Assembly (NCBI GenBank): GCA_023459215.1
Contig: JAEWVF010000016.1
Location: 1 to 18,266 of the forward strand
Direction: 5' to 3'
Origin: Chloroflexota bacterium
GTDB taxonomy: Bacteria > Chloroflexota > Anaerolineae > Anaerolineales > Villigracilaceae
DNA length: 18,266 nt
The notes under the pieces were generated by a model. That model saw only the letters and a list, made by a program, of their open reading frames with translations, ran no database searches and was not told the origin of the DNA. The first letter of the stretch is position 1; every line of letters starts with the position of its first letter. The position numbers and the translations under genes were made by a program. This document shows, piece after piece, positions 1 to 5,969 of this stretch.

Positions 1-291
1 AACCAAGGGCTGTGCCGAGAGAGTTTCCAAAATCTGTTTGGCAAAGGGCATATACACCATATCAGTATCTATGCTTTTGTGTTTCACCCAGCGCCTCAAG
101 CGCATTTCAGTGCTTTTGTCCTTGGCTTTGGTCGCTGTCTCGGCACTCACGGCTGATAATTGCGCTTTCCGGCTGATCACAATCCCGGCAATCAACATGG
201 CCAAGGTCAAAACGTGACCCGGATGGGACAAGCTCAACATTTCTTTCAGCACTTTCAAAACTTTTGTGTATACTTTGTAGCGGTCAGTCAT
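1..291 (-). CDS. IS4-like transposase, N-terminal part (cut by window edge)
   Basis: The minus strand is open from an ATG at 289-291 down to base 1, giving 97 residues that begin MTDRYKVYTKVLKVLKEML. The composition is an N-terminal helical region, a hydrophobic stretch around residues 28-40 (HVLTLAMLIAGIVIS) and a basic segment KSTEMRLRRWVKHKSID near 59-75. This pattern (a helical 'lead' domain followed by an R-rich RRW motif) is what I know from the start of IS4-family DDE transposases. The catalytic core would lie outside the window, so the DDE triad cannot be checked. An SD-like GTGGAG precedes the ATG by a few bases. The region is AT-richer than the rest of the window, in keeping with a mobile element. 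It is divergent from the TOPRIM-like gene at 335. The family assignment is from sequence feel, and a wholly different DNA-binding protein is possible. Confidence 0.6.
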   Translation of the reverse strand, partial: MTDRYKVYTKVLKVLKEMLSLSHPGHVLTLAMLIAGIVISRKAQLSAVSAETATKAKDKSTEMRLRRWVKHKSIDTDMVYMPFAKQILETLSAQPLV

Positions 292-344
292 TTGTCTCCA
301 CTTTTTTGGTTTGGTCGCCGCAAAAGTGTACCTTATGACTGACC
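282..344. repeat. Nested inverted repeat upstream of the transposase
   Basis: GGTCAGTCAT at 282-291 is the exact reverse complement of ATGACTGACC at 335-344. Inside it, CACTTTT at 299-305 is the reverse complement of AAAAGTG at 322-328, leaving a 16-base centre. The outer left arm overlaps the transposase start codon, and the outer right arm overlaps the ATG at 335 of the divergent gene, so both frames start with the same ATGACTGACC bases. It could be an IS terminal structure, an operator palindrome, or a short inverted duplication created at insertion. Confidence 0.7.
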
Positions 345-937
345 CTTTATTTCAAATGTACGGTAGCAAAACCAATCCCAGAATTCACCTACAAATCATC
401 AATGTAGGAAATGACGAGCGGGTTTTGGCCATAATTTTAGAGCGCAAAAATGGATTGATTGCCAAAGGCTTCGAAATTATTGGCTTACGCGATATGTATT
501 CCAGCGCCTACAAGAGAAGAACGCATCAAATAGATCCCCAAGTGACACAAGAATTTTTAGATACAACTCAAAAAATCATCAGCAAATACAGCAACCCTGA
601 TGAAATTTCTTTTTTCTACGCTGTCATGGAGTTAGAAGCTTGGCTATTAGGTTTAGATAACTTACGTCTTAAACTCGATTCGCTCCTAACTGTTGAGTTT
701 ATTCAAGAACGGTTGGGATATGATCTTGCTATTCTTGATCCAGAAACAGCTTTTTTTCATCCTGCAGCAATTTTAGATGAGATTTTGACATTGGTTGGCC
801 AGCGTTATTCTAAGTCAAAAGATCAGATGGAAAGAATTCTGGCATTGGTAGAAGCTGAAGATTTCCTCCAATTGGCCGAGAGTGGAAAATGCGCCAGTTT
901 CAAGGTGCTTTTCGAGAAAATTAGCCAGCTTTGCTGA
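335..937 (+). CDS. TOPRIM/DUF4276-like protein, probably 5'-truncated
   Basis: This 200-residue protein resembles the small TOPRIM-like proteins (DUF4276 type) often found beside AAA ATPases in OLD-like or abortive-infection loci. Visible marks, numbered from the ATG at 335, are an acidic strand IIGLRDMYSS (about residues 48-57), a central VMELEAWLLGL (about 98-108) and a C-terminal KCASFKVLFEKI (about 185-196). The first TOPRIM motif expected near the N-terminus, a hydrophobic strand ending in (V)EG, is missing. The frame can be extended to a TTG at 311, but that adds only eight residues without the motif. Neither 311, 335 nor the ATG at 356 has a recognisable ribosome binding site. Together with the adjoining transposase, this suggests the 5' end was lost to an insertion. 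GC is low: two sampled lines, 541-600 and 661-720, give 33% and 40%, against 60% for 1381-1440. No ATPase partner is visible. Family membership is moderately sure, and activity is doubtful. Confidence 0.6.
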   Translation: MTDPLFQMYGSKTNPRIHLQIINVGNDERVLAIILERKNGLIAKGFEIIGLRDMYSSAYKRRTHQIDPQVTQEFLDTTQKIISKYSNPDEISFFYAVMELEAWLLGLDNLRLKLDSLLTVEFIQERLGYDLAILDPETAFFHPAAILDEILTLVGQRYSKSKDQMERILALVEAEDFLQLAESGKCASFKVLFEKISQLC

Positions 938-953
938 AAGTTTTTTACAACCC

Positions 954-981
954 AAAAACGCGCCCGCCCCGGCGCGTTTTT
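954..981. terminator. Strong rho-independent terminator
   Basis: AAAAACGCGCC (954-964) and GGCGCGTTTTT (971-981) form a perfect 11-bp stem around a six-base loop, ending in a T run. It lies 16 bases after the stop of the TOPRIM-like gene and isolates it from the sigma factor operon. The A/T-flanked stem could also act on the minus strand, but no minus-strand gene needs it here. Confidence 0.9.
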
Positions 982-1057
982 GATTCTGCGCACCCCCAAC
1001 CTTTTTTCGCTTGCTGTTGTATGATAAGTGAGAGCGCTCATTGCTTTGGAGAAGTCC

Positions 1058-1615
1058 ATGGATGATTTGCAAGCCATTCGCCGCCTGAAAAGCGGCGATA
1101 TCGGCGGGCTGGAAATTCTGGTAGCCCGCTACCAACACAAAGCCGTACAAACGGCTTTCCTCATCACACACGACGAACAAGTGGCCGACGATGTCGTTCA
1201 GGAAACCTTCGTGCGCCTGTATCAACGCATCCGGCAATTTGACGAGGCGCGCCCCTTTGAGCCTTACCTGCTGCGCAGCGTGTCGAATGCCGCGCTCAAT
1301 GCTGCCAAGAAGACCCGGCGCTGGGTGCAAATCGGGGATGGCAGCCAGGTTGAAGGTTTGGCCGAGCTGCTGACCGAGGCCACCAGCGTTGAAGACCAGG
1401 CCGAATACGCTCGCCTGCGCGAACAGATTTTCAAGGCGCTGGCAAGCCTGTCGCCTCGTGAGCGCGCTGCCATTGTCCAGCGTTATTACCTGGGCATGAG
1501 CGAAAAAGAAATGGCTGAGAACTTCTCGGCCGCGCCCGGAACTGTCAAATGGCTGTTGAACACCGCTCGCGAACGCCTGCGCAGCCTGCTCCGCCCCGAA
1601 AGGAGCGCAGAATGA
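1058..1615 (+). CDS. ECF-type RNA polymerase sigma factor
   Basis: This 185-residue sigma-70 family protein of the extracytoplasmic-function class would direct RNA polymerase to a small regulon. Region 2 is seen from about residue 17 to 85, with the core helix VADDVVQETFVRLYQRI and the DNA-melting part FEPYLLRSVSNAALNAAKK. Region 4 is seen from about 130 to 180, with LSPRERAAIVQRYYLGMSE and the helix-turn-helix KEMAENFSAAPGTVKWLLNTARERLRSLL split across two helices. There is no region 1.1 or 3, as expected for ECF factors. I chose the ATG at 1058 because GGAG at 1048-1051 sits six bases upstream; a GTG at 1028 would add ten unconserved residues. The stop overlaps the next gene's ATG in an ATGA arrangement, which implies translational coupling with its likely anti-sigma partner. 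A TATGAT at 1020-1025 could be a -10 element, but no convincing -35 is visible. Confidence 0.93.
   Translation: MDDLQAIRRLKSGDIGGLEILVARYQHKAVQTAFLITHDEQVADDVVQETFVRLYQRIRQFDEARPFEPYLLRSVSNAALNAAKKTRRWVQIGDGSQVEGLAELLTEATSVEDQAEYARLREQIFKALASLSPRERAAIVQRYYLGMSEKEMAENFSAAPGTVKWLLNTARERLRSLLRPERSAE
1599..1605 (+). promoter_or_regulatory. Ribosome binding site of the propeller protein
   Basis: The bases AAAGGAG lie six bases before the ATG at 1612, inside the last codons of the sigma factor gene. This decides the start at 1612 over the in-frame ATG at 1549, which has no such site and would overlap the sigma factor gene by 67 bases. Confidence 0.85.
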
Positions 1616-4326
1616 CCCCAATTCGAGACCACGCCCGTGTGTTGGATGATACCTCCCGGGAGCGCCTGCCTCAGGACAAGAATCTCCTGCCGGGCATCCT
1701 GGACAAAATCGAAAAAGGACACACACCGATGAAATCCGCTACCAAACTGCGCTTTGCGGCCCTGCTGCTGGCGCTGACCCTGACCCTGGCTTTCTTTACT
1801 TTGCCGGGTGTTGCTACCGCCCTGAAACGTCTTCTTGGCTATGTGCCCGGGGTTGGCCCGGTGGATGCCAGCTCCAGTCTGCGCGTGCTGGCCGAACCTT
1901 TCACAGAAACCCGTGATGGATTTACCATTACCGTCGAAAGCGCCCTACTCGATTCGAGCCAGACGGTTCTCCAGTACAGCATCGTCGGGCCGTTTCCTGG
2001 CCTGGAAGCTGGCGGCCCCGGCTCCAACCTGTGCCAGGAATCGCCCATCCTGCGCCTGGCTGATGGCACGCAGTTGGCATACCCGGCCAGCGAATACGGC
2101 GGCATTGGCAGCAAAATGAGCTATAAAGATACGTTTGGGGCTTTGCCGCCGGATCAGAACCAGGCCACGCTCATCCTGCCCTGTCTCAGGAATCAATTAA
2201 TCGCTGAAAAACCGCTCGATTGGGAAATCCCCCTGCGCTTTGCCCCGGCCCCGGCGGACATGCCCGTTTACCCGGTGGTGGAGCTGCCAACGCCGACCCC
2301 GCTCCCATCCGGGCAGGCCGGTTTTGAAAACGGATTCCGCCTGGAGATGGAGCAGATGGCCGAAGTCCCTGACGGGTTTTACCTGAAAGGTCGCCTGTCC
2401 TGGCAGACAGACCCGGCTTTTTCCGATGTGGAGTTTTTGTCCGATGCTGTGCGGGTGGTGGATAGCGCCGGGCAGACGGTCTTATTTTTGGAAATGCCCA
2501 CTGCTGAAACTTCTGTCGACCAATCCATTTCCCTGTCCATGAAAGTGGAAGCGCCCAGGAACCCTGGCCCGGTGCAAGTGGTGATCGATTATGTCGGGCT
2601 GGAAATCATTTCCGAAGCGACGAGCAGTATCAGCATCGATGTTGGCGACAATCCTCAGCCGGGCCAGGTCTGGCCGCTTAACCAGGATTTGCTGATCAGC
2701 GGTTATCCGCTGCGGGTTATTTCGGCCGAATATCTTCAGGAGGCGGCCAATGCTTCCCCGATTCTCAAGTTAAACCTGCAAGCCGGGCCGGAAGTACTCT
2801 TTGCCTCTTTTCTGGACGATAATGGCTATGAGACACGTTATGACAGTTCTTCAAATGAGTATCTGGAATCGAAAATATCCGGCACAGGCGGTTCTCAGAA
2901 CCTTGCTGATGGCAAACCCTTCGTGTTTGCTCTGTACTATAAAGAATTCCCGCGCGGCAAGATCAGCCTATCCAACTCGTTCATCACGGTTCGGCGCGAC
3001 GGCCCCTGGATGGCAACCTGGAATCCGCCCACGGTGGACCCCAACACACCTGCCCGCCAGCTTGCCGGCCCGATCACGGATACCCGCGATGGGTTTACCA
3101 TCACCGTCAAAAACGTCTCCCTGACCGCTGCCGGAACCACAGTGACCTACCTGATTGAGGCCCCCTATCCCTTTGACTCGCGCACCGGGCTGGTAACGGA
3201 CGCCTGTTTCCAGACCACCACCTTGCGCCTGGCAGATGGACGCGAAAAGACCACCGAAATTCGGGAAGGCTTTGGCGACGATGACGAAATGGAATATACC
3301 GAAAATTATCCCGCCTTGTCCTTGTCGGAGACCCCGGTCAGCCTGGTGTTCTCCTGTATTACCGGCACCCTGGTTAACCAGGGCCCGCAGGATTGGGAGA
3401 TTCCGCTGGCGAACTTTGTTGCCGCCCCGCCCGCTGAGCCTGTCGAAGCGCCGTCCTCAACCGCAACCCTGCCGCCGGGCAAAGCCTGCGTTGACCAGTC
3501 CGCTGTTGTATCCGCATTGGGCAGCTCGCAAGTGTCCATTCCGGGCGGACTGGGCGGCAAAATGGCCTTCTGGCAGGGCGATGGAGATCTGGGCGAGATG
3601 ACTATTTCCAACCTGGATGGCAGCGAGCGCATTGTCCTTGGGTCGGGGCTTTTCCCGTCCATCTCTCCGGACGGCAGGACGGTGGTTTACCGCGGATCAG
3701 ACAACGGCTTGCATATCCGCGACCTGGCCAGCGGGGCTGATTCGGTAGTTTCGGGGACCGCGGCGCCAAAAGTTTACAACAATAATCCCGCCTGGTCGCC
3801 TGATGGCCGGCAGATCGTTTTTAGCCGCTTCGCAGACGATAATTCGGATATTTACCTGGTCAACGCGGACGGTTCCGATTTGCGCGCCATCGTTACCGGC
3901 CCCGAGCAGCAGAGTTTCCTGGGCTGGGCTCCCGATTCCCAATCCATTTCTTACAGTACCTATGAAGATGAAACCCACCGCTTCTTTATCTTGAGCCTGC
4001 AAACCGGGGAGTCTCGCGAAATTGAAACCTGGCCGTCAAAAGTTGGCACGCTCAGTATTTCGCAGGATGGAAAACGCCTGGTATACGGCACTGACCAGGG
4101 AATGTTTATCACCGATACGGTCGATTTTGCCCCGCGCCTGCTCTTTGGCAACTCGCTTCAGTTGGGCTATCCGCTGGTCTGGAGCCCGGACAGTCAATGG
4201 CTGGGCCTTGGCTATTGGGGCGCGGATGGCAATGGCCCCGTTCGGCTGGCCCTGCTGAACCCCGAAACCTGCCAGCTCATTATTTTGCCGGAAACAAGAG
4301 GCTTTTTATCCTCGTGGGTGCCGTAG
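1612..4326 (+). CDS. Membrane-anchored putative anti-sigma factor with C-terminal TolB/WD40-like propeller
   Basis: This 904-residue protein is encoded directly after the sigma factor (ATGA overlap). A cytoplasmic segment of about 45 residues precedes a single transmembrane helix at about 47-66 (FAALLLALTLTLAFFTL), followed by a large external part. That part has two copies of one domain, about residues 97-220 and 488-606. Both open with TRDGFTITV, carry an LRLADG motif, end in DWEIPL, and hold a cysteine pair exactly 50 residues apart (C141/C191 and C532/C582). Residues about 235-480 are further beta-rich sequence without an assigned family. A proline/threonine-rich linker leads to a propeller from about 645 to the end, with repeated SPDGR, SPDSQ and APDSQ turns as in TolB/PD40 repeats. 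The layout resembles DUF4179-type anti-sigma proteins. No zinc-binding HxxxCxxC motif is seen, so the anti-sigma role is inferred from operon position and topology. It may instead be a sensor whose external domain gates the sigma factor. Confidence 0.8.
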   Translation: MTPIRDHARVLDDTSRERLPQDKNLLPGILDKIEKGHTPMKSATKLRFAALLLALTLTLAFFTLPGVATALKRLLGYVPGVGPVDASSSLRVLAEPFTETRDGFTITVESALLDSSQTVLQYSIVGPFPGLEAGGPGSNLCQESPILRLADGTQLAYPASEYGGIGSKMSYKDTFGALPPDQNQATLILPCLRNQLIAEKPLDWEIPLRFAPAPADMPVYPVVELPTPTPLPSGQAGFENGFRLEMEQMAEVPDGFYLKGRLSWQTDPAFSDVEFLSDAVRVVDSAGQTVLFLEMPTAETSVDQSISLSMKVEAPRNPGPVQVVIDYVGLEIISEATSSISIDVGDNPQPGQVWPLNQDLLISGYPLRVISAEYLQEAANASPILKLNLQAGPEVLFASFLDDNGYETRYDSSSNEYLESKISGTGGSQNLADGKPFVFALYYKEFPRGKISLSNSFITVRRDGPWMATWNPPTVDPNTPARQLAGPITDTRDGFTITVKNVSLTAAGTTVTYLIEAPYPFDSRTGLVTDACFQTTTLRLADGREKTTEIREGFGDDDEMEYTENYPALSLSETPVSLVFSCITGTLVNQGPQDWEIPLANFVAAPPAEPVEAPSSTATLPPGKACVDQSAVVSALGSSQVSIPGGLGGKMAFWQGDGDLGEMTISNLDGSERIVLGSGLFPSISPDGRTVVYRGSDNGLHIRDLASGADSVVSGTAAPKVYNNNPAWSPDGRQIVFSRFADDNSDIYLVNADGSDLRAIVTGPEQQSFLGWAPDSQSISYSTYEDETHRFFILSLQTGESREIETWPSKVGTLSISQDGKRLVYGTDQGMFITDTVDFAPRLLFGNSLQLGYPLVWSPDSQWLGLGYWGADGNGPVRLALLNPETCQLIILPETRGFLSSWVP
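3434..3448 (+). repeat. Short dispersed repeat inside a coding linker
   Basis: CTGAGCCTGTCGAAG matches, at 14 of 15 positions, the reverse complement of 7587-7601. From memory, closely related words are common dispersed repeats in many bacterial genomes. Here it falls in the linker before the propeller domain and contributes the residues AEPVEA, without breaking the frame. Confidence 0.6.
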
Positions 4327-4343
4327 TTTTCAACAATTAACCT

Positions 4344-4440
4344 AAACCTGACAGGTTTCCACGCTATCCTGCCGGCCCGGTCTGCTTGCTGCGCAAGTGT
4401 TCTGGCCTGGCAGAGCCTGCTGGAACCTGTCAGGTTTTTA
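4344..4440. repeat. Nested palindromic element between convergent genes; possible terminator
   Basis: AAACCTG-A-CAGGTTT (4344-4358) and AACCTG-T-CAGGTT (4424-4436) are each palindromic, and they also pair with one another, extended by TTTCC (4356-4360) with GGAA (4422-4425). Inside, CTGCC/GGCAG (4369-4373, 4409-4413) and GGCC/GGCC (4374-4377, 4404-4407) can pair with one bulge. At the centre CTTGC/GCAAG (4385-4389, 4393-4397) closes a three-base loop. The right arm ends in a T run, so it could stop plus-strand transcription from the propeller gene. The layered structure resembles a REP or small MITE-like element more than a simple terminator. Confidence 0.65.
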
Positions 4441-4446
4441 ATATCG

Positions 4447-5307
4447 CTACTTCAGCCCAAACGAAGCGCTGACTTCGGCCCGCACCGAGATCTGCCCAAC
4501 GCTGATTGGGCCTGCATCGCTCAGGGCGCCTTCCGCGCCGGTGGGCGGGGCAGCGTTCTGGACGGCGTTCTGCGTCCACAGGTCGCGCGAGCTGCTGTTG
4601 CCGCCGCCATACCAGCCCCAGCCGTTGAAATAGGACCAACTGTTCTCATTGATGTTGAGCACGCAGCCCACATCCGAACCGGCGGCGCGGGCCAGATCGG
4701 TGGCCTTTTCGCGGGCGGCTTTCATCGCCATTTCGCGGGCCTGGTCGCGGTAGCTGCGCAGGTCGCTCAGGTAGAACTCGGTGTTGAGCACCTGGTTGGC
4801 TCCGTTCTCCAGCGCCGCCGCCAGCACCTTGTTGACCTTGTTCACATCCCGCAGGGTGATGGCGACCACGTTGTCGATGCGATAGCCCTTGATGTTCAGG
4901 TCGCTGTAATCCTTGTAAATCGGCTCAATGATGTAACGGTCGGTGACGATATCCTTTTGCTCCACGCCCAGCTTTTTCAGGGCGGCCACGATGCGCTGGA
5001 TGGTTTTGCTGTTGGCGGCTTCGGCTTTGGCCGCGTTGGAACCGTTCGACTGCACCCCGAGTTGGATCAAGACCCGGTCGGGGGTGACGTTGATGACCGC
5101 CGTTCCGCTGACCTGGATGCTGCGGCTGGAGTCGCAGACCGGGGCCGGGGGCGGAACCTCGGTCACAATCGCTTGCGGGGCGGGTTCGGTGGGTGTTTGC
5201 GGCGTGCCGGTCTGGGCGCTGGCGTTCGACAGGTTGATCGCTGCGACGAGCAGCACCAGCACGGCGGTCACGGTCAGGCTAAAAAGGTTATTGGGGGTTG
5301 TTTTCAT
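4447..5307 (-). CDS. Secreted SIMPL-domain (DUF541) protein
   Basis: This 286-residue exported protein has a signal peptide (MKTTPNNLFSLTVTAVLVLL, then a likely cleavage site after ASA at residue 31). A short proline/threonine-rich stretch follows. The SIMPL fold begins at about residue 63 with SIQVSGTAVINVTPDRVLIQLGV broken by loops, then IQRIVAALKKLGVEQKDIVTD, and REMAMKAAREKATDLARAAG near 210-230. These are typical DUF541 marks. The family is periplasmic or surface-located, linked to oxidative or envelope stress in some bacteria, with no known enzymatic activity. I chose the ATG at 5307 because AAAGGAGAG lies six bases before it; an upstream start at 5361 would add 18 residues ahead of the signal peptide. 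A glycine/tryptophan-rich segment (SYFNGWGWYGGGNSSS) near 240-255 is a peculiarity. It is the last gene of the kinase cluster and converges with the propeller gene. Confidence 0.88.
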   Translation of the reverse strand: MKTTPNNLFSLTVTAVLVLLVAAINLSNASAQTGTPQTPTEPAPQAIVTEVPPPAPVCDSSRSIQVSGTAVINVTPDRVLIQLGVQSNGSNAAKAEAANSKTIQRIVAALKKLGVEQKDIVTDRYIIEPIYKDYSDLNIKGYRIDNVVAITLRDVNKVNKVLAAALENGANQVLNTEFYLSDLRSYRDQAREMAMKAAREKATDLARAAGSDVGCVLNINENSWSYFNGWGWYGGGNSSSRDLWTQNAVQNAAPPTGAEGALSDAGPISVGQISVRAEVSASFGLK

Positions 5308-5313
5308 TGCAAT

Positions 5314-5322
5314 CTCTCCTTT
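5314..5322 (-). promoter_or_regulatory. Ribosome binding site of the SIMPL gene
   Basis: Read on the minus strand, AAAGGAGAG sits six bases before the ATG at 5307 and fixes that start. Confidence 0.85.
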
Positions 5323-5399
5323 GAATTTTTTCATCAGACTTATCGGCAGGAACGATGTCATTGCATTCCGGTCGGGGCAGCTTGCGGAAACTTACAGCG

Positions 5400-5876
5400 C
5401 TAGGGGGCTTTCAGCGCCGGATTACCTTTTTCGTCCAGGACAAAGACGGCCTGCGCCGGGCTGTAGCCGTTCGGATTGGCCAGCGCGGCCAAATCCGGCT
5501 GCCTGGGGAAATCCAGATACTGGACAACCTCGCCCCCGGTGACAAAAACGAACAGCACGATCCCATCGTTCTCGGCAATGTCGGTTTTGATGGAGGCGGC
5601 ATCCACCCCGGTAACGGCCTGGATCTGCTGGCTGGTGGAGTATGGACGAAATAGATACAGTTTTTCCCAGGCGAAGGGCGTGATTGCGGCCAGTTCAACG
5701 GCTGCCAGTTCGCCGTTTCGTTGGGCCGCAAACTGTTGGCTCAAAACGGCGGATAGTTCCTGGCGCTGCCTTTGCCCGGCGTAGCCGGATCGGGATAACT
5801 GCCAGGCGGCAGCCGAGAGGATCGCCAGCGCTGCAACGACGGCGACGAGGACAAGTTTGTTTTTGCTCGTATTCAT
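5400..5876 (-). CDS. Membrane-anchored protein of unknown function
   Basis: I do not recognise this 158-residue protein. A basic N-terminus (MNTSKNK) leads into one hydrophobic segment at about residues 8-25 (LVLVAVVAALAILSAAAW), consistent with a signal anchor or uncleaved signal peptide, so the remaining 130 residues should face outward. The outer part contains FAWEKLYLFRPYSTSQQI, DGIVLFVFVTGGEVVQYLDF and a C-terminal AVFVLDEKGNPAL, suggesting a small alpha/beta fold. AGGAG lies about 12 bases before the ATG. It stands between the kinase and the SIMPL gene on the same strand, with gaps of about 90 bases on each side, so a role in envelope sensing or response is a guess from position. The start looks firm because the hydrophobic segment begins directly after it. 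Confidence 0.75.
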   Translation of the reverse strand: MNTSKNKLVLVAVVAALAILSAAAWQLSRSGYAGQRQRQELSAVLSQQFAAQRNGELAAVELAAITPFAWEKLYLFRPYSTSQQIQAVTGVDAASIKTDIAENDGIVLFVFVTGGEVVQYLDFPRQPDLAALANPNGYSPAQAVFVLDEKGNPALKAP

Positions 5877-5969
5877 TTTGATTGGGTCTCCTGTTTGCCC
5901 ATCATAGTCCCCATGCGGGTCAGGAGTGTGTCAGCTTGTGGTCAATATCTCGACTTTGCTCGACCACCA

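Larger units (their letters stand above)
1..344. mobile_element. Probable insertion sequence end (right boundary uncertain)
   Basis: The transposase reading frame at 1-291 implies that an insertion sequence enters the window from the left. Its outer end should lie a few tens of bases beyond the transposase start, somewhere in 292-345, where a nested inverted repeat is seen. No target-site duplication or terminal repeat can be confirmed because the other end is outside the window. The boundary at 344 is therefore an estimate taken from the outer arm of that repeat. Confidence 0.4.

Noticed and set aside
1000..1030. Sigma-70 promoter for the ECF operon with TATGAT at 1020-1025
   Set aside because: No acceptable -35 is found at normal spacing; ECF genes often use their own promoter type, which I cannot recognise here.
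815..1726. 303-residue open frame on the minus strand across the sigma factor
   Set aside because: It runs antisense to a well-supported ECF sigma gene, crosses the terminator at 954-981, and its composition is that of a GC-rich shadow frame.
5308..5361. Upstream start of the SIMPL protein at 5361
   Set aside because: It would place 18 residues before a standard signal peptide, while a strong SD sits six bases before the ATG at 5307.
5937..5969. GTGGTC/GACCAC inverted repeat after the kinase stop as a terminator
   Set aside because: The stem is only six pairs and no T run follows on the minus strand, so it is not supported as a terminator.
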